Shown: piece by piece, positions 1 to 13,100 of the stretch
How the letters are laid out: each line of letters starts with the position of its first letter
Position numbering within the stretch: the stretch's first letter is position 1
Assembly (NCBI RefSeq): GCF_019175285.1
Contig: NC_056529.1
Span: forward strand, 21,875,853 to 21,939,852
Direction: 5' to 3'
Source: Sceloporus undulatus
Lineage: Eukaryota; Chordata; Lepidosauria; Squamata; Phrynosomatidae
Length of the DNA: 64,000 nucleotides
Notes under the pieces: model-generated
Databases searched by the model: none
Told to the model about the DNA's origin: nothing
What the model saw: the letters and a program-made list of their open reading frames with translations, nothing else
Translations under genes and position numbers: made by a program

Positions 1-793
1 CCCTGGCTCCATCAAATGGGGGAGGGCCAATCCTCTATTTGTTTATGTATTTATTTATTTTGGCAAATACCTTCATAGCACACAAGCACAGGCTTTCTGT
101 CCTTCAGCCCAGCATCCCTGCTAAACTTGACCAGTCTTTGCATGACCTAGGCAGACTTTGGCCTGGGAAGATCAGATCAGTTTGGGCTTGGCTGGGCAAT
201 GGATGGGTCTGGGGCTGTGTGTAGCCCCTCAAGGCTCATTGCAAGGACCCCCCCCCCCCAGCCTCTCCAGACCTCCCCATTCCTGGCCAAAGAAGAGAAC
301 AAATGGCCTTTCTTGGGAGCCTCCAAGAGCAACAATGATTCCTCTTTGCAATAGGTTGCAGGCTTCCTTGCACTGTTGAACTTCCAAAAAGATTTATCAT
401 TGCAAGGGGGAGCTTACAGCTATAGGATTTATAAACTAAAAGTGATAAAGATATTATATAATGTGGTAAATGTCTTTAGATATATAGGATTAGAATCAAA
501 ATGACATATATGATAAGAGACAGTACAAATGCAAAAGGCCTGCTAGGATGGAAGCCAACGAGTGGAGGAAAATGCTGAGAATGGAAGAAGAATGTAAATG
601 TACGATTATTGTTTTCAGTGTTTTTAAATGTCTATGTTCATACACATTTTTGTTAATTATTATCAGTCAAAACCAGAGCTGTGCAATGGGATCTTGGACC
701 ACATTTGAGACTAACTGAGAGAAAGGAGTCGGTGGCTTAGCCTTCATGGACTCTGTCTACTAAAGCTTATGCTACCAGTTTTTTCTTCTCTCA

Positions 794-1014
794 GGGTGTC
801 TCTACACTTAGAAATAATGCAGTTTGATACTACTTTAGGTGCTGTAGTTCCATCCTATGGTATCCTGGGACTTGCAGTTTTACAAGTTCTTTAGTGTGCT
901 GGTGCTGGTGCCTTACAGAACTACAGATCCTAGGATACTTTAGGATGGAGCCATGGCAGTTAAAGTGGATGGAGCCATGGCAGTCTGCATTATTTCTACA
1001 ATAGATGCGCCCTT
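794..1014. repeat. Palindromic hAT-like MITE
   Basis: The inverted ends have the form TCTACACT...AATAATGCAGTTTGA and their reverse complement, about 200 bp apart. I recognise this as an abundant lizard MITE-like family; the hAT assignment is an inference. Confidence 0.6.
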
Positions 1015-1089
1015 GGTCTCAAAGGTGCTACAAGAGCCCTTTGCAGACTGATCCAGCCTGTCTTTGAAAACCAGAAGTTGCCTTTCTAG

Positions 1090-1376
1090 ACCCTGTTGTT
1101 GTTGTTGTTGTTGCTGCTGTTGTGTGCCTTCAAGTTATTTCCAGCTTATGAGGACCCTAAGGCAACCCAATCACAGGGTCTTCTTAGCAGGATTTCTTCA
1201 GAGAGGGGTTGCCTCTGCCTTCCTCTGAGTCTGTGACTTGCCCAAGACCACCCAATGGATTGTCATGGCTGAGCAGCAGTTTCAACTCTAGTCTCCAGAG
1301 TCTTAGTCACAACACTCAAACTTAGTCAACAACCCGACACTTAGTCCAACATTCAGACCACTACACAACACTGGCT
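1090..1376 (-). mobile_element. tRNA-headed SINE with BovB-like tail
   Basis: Read on the minus strand, a degenerate tRNA-like head is followed by a CORE-like GACTTGGGCAAGTCAC segment, a tail ending ACTTGAAGGCACACAACA and a CAA repeat. The same family recurs throughout the window and fits squamate (Sauria-type) SINEs. This copy has an internal duplication near the head. Confidence 0.75.
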
Positions 1377-2636
1377 CTGGCCAATCCCTTAGGTCCCTAG
1401 CCACAGTGGCTGGAGCAATTCAATTTAAATTTAATGTATTTTAAAACCAGAGGGGGGGCTCTCCTTTCCCCTCCCATTGAACCTCACCTGACTCACACCA
1501 TCGCTTCATCTTTTTAAAGGGATGCAGGTGAATTCCATTGCCTGTTTCTTCCCAAAGGCAAATGTTTGGGTGCAATGGTGCCACCCCTTTTGGGGTATCC
1601 CCTGGCGTGGTCCATACCCCTCACACACCCCTAGTGTTGCCCCTGCCTCTAGGCACCCCTACTTTCCCACCCCGTAAAAACCAGATCTCCCACCTCACAA
1701 AAGCAATGCCTTTTTCCCGCCCTTGCTGCTGCTCTGAGATTCCTTTGCAGTCTCTCCCACAAGGATGACAGCCGTCTGGACATGCCAGGACTTCTGGTCT
1801 CCTCCATCTGCTCTGCGTGGGGCTCTCCCAGCTGCTGTTTAGCTGCTGGCTGTCACTCAGGAGGATGGGATTTATAAATAAATCAGGAAACGTTAAAAAG
1901 GGGGGGGGGGTCAGCTGGTCCCACACCGTGCCAGGCTCCGTTCTCAGGCATCAACAGGCACAGGAATGCTGTCATCGGTCCAGGCAATGCGCAGTATTTC
2001 ACATGATGCTTCTCACTCCTCAACACTTCCAAAAACAGCACAGGGAGGATTGGAAAATTTATCGGCACAAGCAGAACCGTCTGGAAATAAGCAGGGATCT
2101 GGGCCCAAGAAGGGATTTGCAAGTGGCCAAGGATTTAAGCACCGCAGCTGAGCCCTGTTGCTTACATGCACTGCCCTGGGGCCTCTGAGGATGCGCAGAA
2201 TGCAGTATCTTTCCCCAAAAGTTAGGATCTAAGGGAGAAAACTCTTCCAGGAAGAGAGAGGGGTTTCTGGCAAGCTGGCTTCTTATCCCTGATCAGCCAA
2301 ATGAAGAATGAAGTAGCAGATCTTAGACTGAATAGACTCAAGAAGAGTTGGAAGGAACTTCAAAGGTCATGTAATCCAACCCCTGGCCACTGCAGGAATC
2401 CAGAGATGAAGCATGAGGAGCAGGGAGGAATCCAACTTTAAAACAAAAACCATACCTCAGCAAAGGAGAGACCAGTCCCTTCCAAAATATTTCTAGGAGT
2501 TTGAATCCATTCATTCTGGATCTGTCCTCTGGAGCACGAAGCTATGGGGATCTATTTGAGCAGCTTTCCATGCTGAAGGTCCCAGGTTTCATCCTTGGGA
2601 TCTCCAATTAAAAGAAAAAGCCAAGTGGCTGAGGAT

Positions 2637-2862
2637 GGGAAAGACTTTTTCAACCTGTAGGAACCCACTTTGGACAAGTCACATTCTCTCAGCCTCAGCG
2701 GATGGCAATGGCAAACCTCCTCTGAACAAATCTCACCAAAATAGGTTCACCTTTGTTGTTGTGTGCCTTCAAGTCATTTCCAACATGATGATGTTGGCCC
2801 TAAGGTTTGCATTAGAGTTGCCATAAGTTGGAAACAACTTGAAGGCACACAACAGCAACAAT
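2637..2862 (+). mobile_element. SINE fragments, head and tail in mixed orientation
   Basis: Middle, inverted tail and forward tail (GGCACACAACAGCAACAA) are juxtaposed, which suggests two adjoining insertions or an inversion. Confidence 0.6.
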
Positions 2863-4177
2863 TTCTTTTTTCATTAGTCTATCTCTGTTAACTTCTTGCC
2901 CTCTTGAGGCAAACCTATAGGCTGGACTACTGTAAATACAGTACACTTAGAGAAGCCAGTGGATGTTTTCCTCTGATGGGAATTATCTATATTAATTTCA
3001 TGGTTGTGGAGGCAGAGTTGCGCCATTGCTCCATTGTGTTTGTGAATTGTATATTATGCATTGCACTGCACATTACACATGGAGTGCTTTGCAGGTGTGC
3101 ATTGTGCACATAGGTGCACACTTCCATTGAGCTGTGCTTTCAGTTGTGCAAAGTCACAATTCTCTCGCAGAGCAACATTGCACAATCAATGTGTAACTGT
3201 GAGTGAAAAATTACTCTCTGTATCATTGGTGTGGGATCTTGGCCCTAGAAGTTTATAGGGAGCAAGGGAATGGTGGAATGACATTGCAGTGGATCTAGAG
3301 TAGATCCATTGAATCAACTCTTGAATGACATGTCAACACAGAGGTAAATCCCATTGATTCAGTGGGTCCAATTGAGCTAGAAAACCATAAAATGTAGGCC
3401 ATTAACAATTAAAGGCATGGGTTACATTCTTATTAGGACAGTGGTTGTGCATCAGAATTCTCATTTGTTTCCAAAGCTTGGGAAAGTTACATATTTTGGA
3501 CTACAGTCCCAAACCTACCTCTGGCCACACTGGCTGGGAAGGAGGAAGGATCTTGAAATTTGGAGTTTCAAAAGCTCTGTTCAGTTGCAATGATATTTAT
3601 GTTCATTTTCAGCATTTTAAAAATGTTACAGAAACAGGTCTTTCAGTTTCAAGACAGTCTTTGTTTTTATTATTCAGTCAGAGGAAGTGATGAAAATTAT
3701 TTATTGCACAACAAAAACACTGCTGATCCATGTAACGGGTTTTTTTAACACCTTCTGCCTTTAGGTGTTTGGCTGTTTAAAGCCGAACACCGAAATGTGT
3801 CAAGCGCCAACATGGCATCCTGAATATTTAGAAGCAATGGGATCATCCTAGCAGGGCTTAGGAAAGTTACTCCCTGGGACTACAAGATCCAGAATCCCCA
3901 GCCATTGGGTTTATGGGAGCAGTAGTCCCCAAAAGTTCTTTTGTGCAAATTTTGCATCTCAGCATGTAAGAAGTGAGGGCCTGTCCCTTTTGTTTCAGTG
4001 ATTCTGGGTTTTAATCAAAACTTTGAAAGAGCAGCATATATATTGCAGAATTAATGCATTGATGCCACTTTGATTGCCATGGCTTCATGCTATGAAATAA
4101 TGGAATTCATAATTTTGTGGGGTATTTAGTTTTCTCTCTCAGATAGCTCTGGTGCCGCAGCAATCTTGGCTGTTGCC

Positions 4178-4378
4178 ACACTGCAGAATGGATGTAGTTT
4201 GATACTGCTTTAACCGCTATGGTACCATCCTATGGGATCCTGGGATTTGTAGTTTGTTGATACCAGAGCTCTCTGACCAAGATGCGTAAATAGCTCACAA
4301 AACTACATAACCCAGAATTCCATAGCATTTGAGCCATGCCAGTTAAACTGCATTAATTCTGCAATGTAGACGCAGTGT
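4178..4378. repeat. Palindromic hAT-like MITE
   Basis: Same family as 794-1014. A second incomplete copy abuts it at about 4040-4177. Confidence 0.6.
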
Positions 4379-5859
4379 CAGTCAGAGGAATGGCACTTAT
4401 TTGGGTTGTGCACTGGATGACTAATTCAGGCTTGATCATACGTAATGTGCAAACTGGGCCATAAAAGTAAATACAATCAGGACCAAACTGCAATCTTTAA
4501 AAAAGCTAAGGCAGAGAGATTCACAGCCCTTCTCTCCCCTTGAGAAACTCTACTTCCTTGGCTCAATATCCACCTTCACAACAGTCCATAATCCCTTTGT
4601 ATTTGCTCCAGACTGCAGATGGGTTCTGGGGTTGAACCACTGGCTCCAAAGCTGACCCAAGACTTTCTGCTGCCTGAGGCAGAGCAGCAAATGGTGTCCA
4701 GCTGCTCATCCTCTGGAGCCAAAATGCAAAAGCCAGCTAAGGTGAATTGGCACAAGAGGCCAAGGGGGAAAATCCCATAAGTTCCTCTCCAAATGTTTGA
4801 AAATAAGCGGGAACCTTGCTAAAGGAAATGCATTCTGAATCAAGGAAGATCATGGAAGCTGCAGAGTTATTAAAGCATTTGGGAATCTCAAAGAAAAGCA
4901 GATTGAGCATTAGCAGAGCAGGCCTAACCCTGTTGTTGACTAACTGGTACTTTTGACTAACAATAGCCTGAAATTTAAGGGAAAGGTTGAGCATAATAGT
5001 TTTTAATTGGTGCATTTGACAAAACATGTCTCACCATTTGCCAAGGGGAGCTTACCCATGCTAGGACACCAAGTGGATGCTGCCTTATGTATCCCAGGGG
5101 CATCAGAGAGGACAGGGCTGCTGTGCTTTTGCCATGCCAGGAAGGGCTTCGGAGCCAAGAGGACTCCACAAGTCTGGGTCAACTGGGGAGTCTGTGCTCC
5201 TTCTCCTCATCCTCAGTCAGACCTGCCTCAGGAGTTGATTTATCACCGGCAGGGCTTTCTGGCTGCCTTGTAATTCTTGGCCCAAACTCAATGGCTGCAT
5301 GCTGGGAATGGCGAGGGGGAGGCAGGCAGGCTGCCTTTGCTGGGGCAAAAGACATGCTTCCAAGGAGGGTAGCCTGCCAGAGGTCCCTCCACAAAGTGTC
5401 GTTCTTTGGAAAGGGGAGAAAAGATGGGAAAAGAGCCCTCATAGCCTCCATGGAAAGGCATCTGTCAGCTTGGGAACCTGAGCACATTGCCAGGAACAGA
5501 GGGCATCAGATTTTCTTTTTCTTTTGCATTCCTGGAGTGACATGTCTTTGCTCTCCAAGGAATCTGGGACTGGCAAGGGGCCTTCCCAAAGGCCAGCTGA
5601 GGGCCACATCTTCTGTCATCTTACTTGGCATCTCAAAGCTGTGCCTGGAGCTTTCACTTTGCTCTTGGCATCACTTATGGGCAAATAATATGGCATTGAT
5701 GTTTGACCAAGACCTTACATTGGGGTTGTACCACATAAATCTCTGCATGTAGTAGTTTGCATTGATTGTGCAATGCAGCCCTTTGGTTGAATGGCAATGT
5801 TGGATATCTGCTGTGTGCATGCACATCTGCATGAACATAACCATGTGCATTGATATGTA

Positions 5860-5960
5860 CAGAGATCTTGTAGCACCTTTGAGACTAACTGAAAGAAAGA
5901 AGTTGGCAGCATAAGCTTTCATAAACCCAAGGCTGCTTCTTCAGATGCATTGGAGGAAGA
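5860..5960 (-). mobile_element. Penelope-like repeat, family 2 fragment
   Basis: It carries the family's GATCTTGTAGCACCTTTGAG block and, on the minus strand, a CTGAAGA...GAAAGC arrangement. Confidence 0.5.
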
Positions 5961-7494
5961 AGACTAGTCTACCTACAAAAGCTCATGGATTCTGCACCTA
6001 CAAATTCAACCATGGATTGATATAGTTTTTTAATTCCCAAATTCAACCATGGCTTGATATAGTTTTTTAAATCCCAAAAGCATATCTTGGTGCTTGCCAT
6101 AAGGGACACCATTTAACTATACCATTCTATATTCATGTGCCCCCTCTGTGTCAAAACTTTTGGGTGCTCTTTTGATGCTCGGCTTTACAACCCCACCATC
6201 CCTCTCTGAAGAATTTCGGCATCCAACCTCTGTGGCAAGAGAGCCTTTTTCTATGCGCGCTTCTACTCAGTTCAGTGTTAGGTCTTTGCAAACCCCAATA
6301 ATATCTCATTTGGGCAGCTTTATTTAGCTTGGATTGTGTCTGTTCTCTCTTTCTCCCTCCTCTGTGAGGTTCAATTAATCGTGCAACAGTTGCAGCAGAT
6401 TAGGAATGTGCCACAGATTAGAGTTTTATCAGCAGCGCCCGTCTGCTCCAAAGCTCAGCTGATCTTACAAAGGCGGTGTCACTGTGAGGAGATGCTGGGT
6501 GACCCCAAACAGGAGCAGCAAAGGACGGATGCTTTCCTTCTTTGGTTTGCGTCAGGGTCTTGGCACGGCATGGCCACCCCGCGAGGCTCGGTGATGGAGC
6601 GCCACAGCTGCAAGCACACTGGCGTCCATCCGTCAAACTCATATGTATCCTCTCCAATGGAGCAGGGAAGGAGAAAAACTTAGCAGCCTGGAAATTCAGT
6701 GGCAGGTGCCTCTGCAAAGATTGGGCAGCTGCATCAGTCGACAGAATGCCCTTTGGCATCCAGACACACGCACTCCTTGCCCCTCTCACCCCATCCTTGT
6801 ATCACTCCATGGCAACACCCCACAAACAGTGACGTGTTACCTAAATTGCTCCAAATTAATTTTGAATTAATTGATTAACTCAAGGGAGCAGCAAGAAGGC
6901 TTTTTGCTAACTTTAAAAATTAAGGATCTTTTGCCTGCGTTTATTGGTTCTGAGAAACCAGATTCCAGAATGCAAGATTAAAATGTAGCTTTATTAAGAC
7001 AGTAAAAGGCTTGCAATGTTCACACACTCATACAAAAGCTAATGAATTAAAGGTAGGTTAAATGGGATAGACATTACAAGGATGGGAACTATATATTACC
7101 AATACAGAGGCCAGAAGTTCAGATCATAGGGGGAAATGCAGAGAAAGTCCACTCAGAATGCTAGCAATTCTGAGGAGTCTAGGTAAAAATCATGGTTTCT
7201 GACTTCATCCAAGATCAGGCTGGGTTTGAAGCTAAGTGAGAGAAGACATGTTGATATTGCTTGTTAGAGATTACTCACAGATCCCTGTTTGGAACCTCCA
7301 GTCTCAGAGGAAGTATAGCACTAAGTATTAGTTGCTGGCATCAGAGCAGAGGAATAGCAATGTATGCATATTATTTTCCCCATCTCCCTGGCTAGATAGT
7401 GCCTTGTGCTACCTCTTTGTCCTGACCTTGCTTTCCTCCCTCCCTTTCTTTCTTTCCTCCTTCCTTTCTCTGTCCCTTTCTTCCCGATTTGCAG

Positions 7495-7641
7495 GTAGTA
7501 CAGAGAATAAGGCAGCAACAATGCCAGACTCACCAGCTGACGTGAAGACGCCATCCCGATCCACGCCACCCAACATGCCACCGCCTTCGCCAGCTGCCAC
7601 GCAGGGAGTGACACGACATCCCACCTTTACACCAAACCCCA
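7495..7641 (+). CDS. CBFA2T3: CBFA2T3 coding exon a (contains ATG 7521, [10 protein letters not shown])
   Basis: A pyrimidine-rich acceptor ending in GCAG precedes the exon, and GTGAGT follows it. The ATG at 7521 starts [10 protein letters not shown], which resembles the internal Met of the long human isoform. Eight codons upstream of the ATG are open and continue the family pattern. The exon can therefore serve as an internal exon or as the start of a short isoform. It encodes a Pro/Ser/Thr-rich, probably disordered segment and ends in phase 1. Confidence 0.9.
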
Positions 7642-10091
7642 GTGAGTAACCATGTTCCCATCAAACATAGGGATGGGTACCAAAGCCAGCAAGAAACTGG
7701 GGCAAGGATAGAAGGTGACATACAGTGACCTCCCTCCCTTCCTTGGAAGGCTTGCTCTGGATCAAGGACCTTTCTGTTTGTATCCCTTTCCACTGTACAA
7801 TGCAGCAACATGCTGAGTGTGAACACCACCATGGCACCTTGCTTTGGGTGCAGAGTTTGCTGGCACTAATTGGGCAAAGCTAAAGTGCAGTGGAGTGCCT
7901 TGAGCTGAAAGAACTTGCTTGAATCTGCTGTACAGTTTGGTTAAAGGAATGCCAACCTTTGTAGGGTGTCTGGGGCAAGAATAGTGCTTTTGCCATAGTG
8001 AAGTTGGGAAGGAAAGAAAAGCAGGACTTGCAAAAGCCAGGCAGGAAAAAAAAACAGCTTGAGGATGTTAATATATATACATATATATTTACTACATTCA
8101 GAATTTGCAAAGGAGGGGCTATTGCTCTCAGCTGAGAAAAGTAAGGAGGAGGACAATTTTTGGATTACCATGGCCAAGACCCCTGCTGGCAAGGAGGTTC
8201 TAGGCACCGCAGTCCAAAAAAGCATTTCTCTTTTTTCCAAACTCTGATGAAAAGGGGTTTCTGACCAGCGTAGCTGGCACCCAAGTTTTGCCAGGGCTTC
8301 TGAACATCTTAGCAATAAGCAATATCTCGCAACCTTTCAGTTTGGCTTGGGTCCTTTTTCTGCCCTCCATTGGCTCTGGGCGACTACCAGAACTGAAACA
8401 GATCAATTTCACAATGACCTCTGCAGCAGGGATTGTGGGATGGGGGTGAAGCCTAGGAAAAAAGAAATGGCTTCACAAGAGGATGGGATAAATTCATGGA
8501 GAGTGGACCATCTGTGGCTACTAGTCAGTTTGGCTAGGCACCAGGATCAGAGGCTGTTTATATTAGTGGTTACAACAGAATTTGAAGTTGCATTCAGATC
8601 CTTCCAGTGGTTGGCAATGGTGGCAATGGAATGCCAGACTAGAATGGCTGTGAGTCTGATTGTTCTTGGCTGGAATCCTGTTGGTGTATAACACATGTGT
8701 AACTTCCCCTACAGGAATAGCTGGACATTTTGGTCTGATACAGAATACCTGCATTCAGTTCCAGCTTGCATAAATGGATTTATGCCCATGGTGCCGATCT
8801 GCAGTCCAGTGCACACATCAGTGCATGTGGTTGTGTGCATGCACAAAGGGATGTGCATGCTTATGCAAATAAGCATGCATACAGAGATGTGCATATACTC
8901 ATGCAGATGCACAGGCACATGGGCATTCATTTATGCATTCAAGTTGGACCCTGGCCTCTGCCCAGTTCAAGCTTGCAGAAGCAGAACGCCACACGTGACA
9001 CCATTGCTCCATGGAGGTACACACTATGCATAAATGCACAAGGATGTACATGGCACATAGATATATGTGTGAGCATTTGGTTGCACATTGGGTGTCTTTG
9101 GTTCAGTCGGGTGGCATTTGCACAATTAGTGCGCAGATTCCCAGACATATATTAGGTAGGGTTGTGGTCCTGGTGTTCTTGAGCAGGCTGTTTCTCAGCA
9201 TTCCTGGGAAGACGACGTAACCAAAACACTGCATGTCCTTAGAGTCCTGCGCAGGTTCTGTAACCAGACCTGGTTCCCAGATTTATCCACAACCTGAGCT
9301 GTGCCGGCACACCCGCCCCTGATGCCACGCCACCCACGTCCATGCTGTGATGGTTCCGGTTCTCCCTAGACCTGAAGCTGCTTCAAATGCCAGGCTGGGT
9401 GGGCTTGGATGACGTCCACCTCCACTTGTGTCGCTCCTCGCCTCTTCCTCCTGCTGCCGCTGCTTCTGCTTTCGAACGAATGGCAGTGCCATATGGCATC
9501 CCATTTGGAGTGCCAGGAAAGCAATAACCTCCCCCTGTTCTCCTTCTCCGACGAACGGCCGTGGGAAGAGCTTGCTTCTGCGGATGCCAGCTCTCTCTTT
9601 CTCCCTCTCAGCTCAAGCTGTTTTGAGAGCAAGGCTGGATATCGCTGCTAGGAGGCAGATCGCAGAGAGAAAAGCAGGAGGACAGCTCGACCCTGGCAGC
9701 TAGGCGAAGGGTGTTTGTGTGCGCGCTTTTCCAAACTGACCATGAAGTCGACAACTGCGGTTTAGGATTAATTTCTAAAAATGAGAGGCGGGCCATGGCC
9801 CAAACTTTGTTACAACCTGGGCTTCTCAACTCAAATGTGTGCTAGTGTGCAGCCTATATATTTCATCATAAAAGAAAAATGTGCTCAAAGGAATGGCAAC
9901 TTCACACGAGTCGTGGCCCTGGAAAAGCAATCCTTCCATAGTTGAATCTGTTTGAAATCAAAGCTGTGAAGCAAAGCTTTGGTGGGGTGGGGGTTGGGAG
10001 ATCTTCCTGTTGGGGGACTACAGCTCCCAGAATTCACTTGCAAGCACGAGCACTTGCCATGTTGGCTGGCAATCCTAGTAGCTGTTGATTG

Positions 10092-10124
<33 letters not shown>

Positions 10125-13100
10125 TGTATATACACACACACACTTTTCTAAGTTCTGACGGGGGCTCAGTCATGGAATTTAAGAGTCTTAGGTATATGTT
10201 GGCTTGGGGGGATTCTGGGAAATGTCACCCAGAATTAGCTTTTCTGAACTGCACTGGCTGTTGAGCTAAAGAATGTGGCAAATTTCAGTGGCACCATAAC
10301 TACTATTTCTATGATGTCTGGGGGATTATGGGAGTCATACTCCAAAAGTAGGTTTTCTAAGCTATGGTTTAGGAAATGTAGCAGCCTTCAATACCAGCAA
10401 TAACTATAATTGCCATCCAGGCTGGGGCTTTGAATTCCCTTAGAATAATAGACTCATAGAGTTGGAGTTGGAGTTTAAAAAGTAGCTTTGCCAAGCTCTG
10501 GAAAGAGATGAAATAGTGCACATAACAGACTTCAGTATACGCTGCTGCTGCTGCTGTTGTTGTTGTTGTTGTTGTTGTTGTTATGCACCTTCAAGTCGTT
10601 TTTGACTTATGGCAACCTTAAACACAACCTAATGTAGTATTTTTTTTTTCTAAACTGAGCAGCTGCACTGCAAAATCCAGGTATCCCCCAGTTGCATCTC
10701 TGCGTGATTCATGCCATAGAAAATCGGCCGTAGGATTTGACATCCCTTTTCTGAGTAATAATGAGCTGGGCTTTGCCATTTCTGCAGAACCTTTCCATGC
10801 TCATCCAACCCACCCCTGGGCTCTTGTGCCCCAAAGCAACTCCAAAATAAATAGTGTGAAAAGAAATGCATGTATTTCCCATAAATCACTCTGCTTGCAA
10901 GGTCTCTAGTCTCCTTTGCTTTACCAGCCTTGCAAAATGAGAGTATTTCATAAGGGGGGGAAACTGTTTGAAGGCAAGGCCAGAAAAGCATGGAAAATAA
11001 GGTTGGGAGTGGAAAGAACAATTGAAAATATCTGGAAGATGGCCAAACTCTGTCTTTTTATTCCAAATGTCGGGAAACCTCATGGGGAGCATCCTAGAAA
11101 AGTGAGAATTTTTGCCGCTCAGGATTTATTCTTCATGAAAAATAGACAGGGATTTTGTTTGTGTGTGTGGAGAAAATTGTTGCATTTCCTGCACAGAGAA
11201 ATAACATTTCTAATTGAGATAAAAACTTCCCTGCACAAAAAGTCCCACCAGCATATCCTGTGAAGAAAACAACATTTCTGCACAGAAAACAAGTTTCCTA
11301 GATAATGTTTTCTATCCAAACAACAGCAACATTTCTGTGCAGAAAATAACATTACCAAGGACCAACTGTAATAATAATAGTAATTACAATAATATTATAA
11401 TGGGACTGTGTATAATGGGACTCCATAGATTTTTGTATCCACAGGAGATCCTGGAACCAAACTCCAGCGGATACCAACGTCCCGTAGTAGTAGTAGTAAT
11501 AATAATAATACCCCATTGTATATAATGGGACTTGCGCATCCATGGATTTTGGTATCCACAGGGGGTCCTGGAACCAAACCCCACTTGATACCAAGGGCCC
11601 ACTTAAGGCCATTTGACACCACTGCAGTTTTACAAGGTCTTTAGCCTTGTCTGCCAAAAAAGTTCAGGTGACTTACCAAACCACAAACCCCAGGGTCCTA
11701 TAGGATGGAGTTGTGGCAATTAAAGGGGTGTCAAAGTGCATTACTTCTACAGTGCAGATGCACCCTTGGCCTTCCAATCTTCAAGCTTCGAGGAATCCTT
11801 CTTCCATCACTGTATTATCCATCAGGATGTGATGTTGCATGTTCCCCTTCTACTCTCTTCATCCTAATTCTCATCCTACCACTTCTGCCACTCCTAGATT
11901 ATGAGTGGCATATCTCTCGTAAATCAGCTCTAACTTGCCTTTTAGGAACCAAATGTTCTCTAATTGGAAAGGAGATCCAACTCTTGCAATCTGGTGGGGT
12001 TTGCCTTTCATTGTGGTGTCTTTGCTGCAAATGCAGCTGATTTGTGGCTTTCTGGCAAGGGGGGACTTGCCATGCATGCCCCCCAGCCTTGCTTGGAAGG
12101 ACCGGCACCAAGCCTAGCCCCCCTCCTGCTGTTTCTTCTGCGTGGAAGCATTTAAAGCGCTTAGAGGATCGGGAAAGGAGCGGATTGGAAGCCGTGACTT
12201 TTACACTTAATTCGAGTGGATATTAGCAAACAGCTGGCACTGTTGCCCTAAGAGCCCAGCTAAGATGCTCAGCCTAAACCGATGGCTTTAATAACCACCT
12301 GGCCAGAGGGTTGGAGTGCCACCCCAGGCATTGGGGTGGCAAAGGCTCAGGATTGTGGACCGAGGAACAAACAGCAATGGTAGGTCTTTTTGGCAATCTC
12401 CATGAAGATGTGCAAGGGGAGGGCTATGGGAAGGGAGGCATTATGAGGGCATTGACCAAGAATTTGTCAATGAAATTGTCCTTCAGTCCCCAAATTTCTA
12501 GCATTTCTACATCCAGCTCAGTCAGTTGTTGAGATTAATAAAGAATTAGGCCTACATTTTTTTTCAGGAGTCATGTGAAGTTGGGTTAAAATACTGTAAT
12601 TCCTGTCTGATTTTGGAAGCTAACCAGGGACAGCTCTGGTTAGTACTTGGTTGTGAGACCCACCAAGGAATATTAGGTGTTGTAAGCTATATTTAAGAGG
12701 GAGGAACTGGCAGAACTACCTCTGAGTATTCCTTGCCTAAGGAAACCCTATGAAGTCCATGGGGTTGCCATAAGCCAACAGGTGACTTGATGGCACATAT
12801 TCACACAAACATGTTGCATCTAAGTTTGCATATTGGGATGAAGCTTCCTTCCCTGGCTGTATAGTTAAAGATGGGTCCTACCAGGAGGTACCTGGGTTAA
12901 ATGTGCACTGCAGAAATAATGCAATTTGACACTGCTGTAACTGTCATAGGCTCTATCCTATGGTACCCTGGGATTTGTAATTTGTTGTGGCACCAGAGCT
13001 CTCTGACAGAGGAGGTTAAATACACTTGGCCCTCCGTATCCATGGATCCCTTATCCATGGATTCAACCATCCACATCTTGAAAATATTCAAAAATAATAT

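Larger units (their letters stand above)
1..7494 (+). other. CBFA2T3: Intron upstream of the first CBFA2T3 exon in the window
   Basis: I found no exon here. The segment holds a minus-strand SINE (1090-1376), palindromic MITEs (794-1014 and 4178-4378), a Penelope-like fragment (5860-5960), a CR1-like end near 2348-2420, and stretches rich in TGCA steps (3020-3190, 5740-5850). The block from about 6320 to 6560 is repeat-free and of mixed composition, so it is a weak candidate for a conserved intronic element. The 6900-7330 stretch matches no repeat I recognise. Confidence 0.6.

Noticed and set aside
5087-5752. 221-codon open frame on the plus strand
   Set aside because: No known domain, no splice context, and the frame runs into repeat-like DNA at its 3' end. 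It lies in an intron; length alone is within chance for GC-rich DNA.
6900-7330. Possible LTR-type element before the first CBFA2T3 exon
   Set aside because: There is a TTTATTAAGAC-like motif, but I saw no paired LTR, no TG...CA ends and no coding remnants.
12590-12700. 5S rRNA gene
   Set aside because: Only the promoter-like middle of 5S matches, followed by a SINE body and tail.
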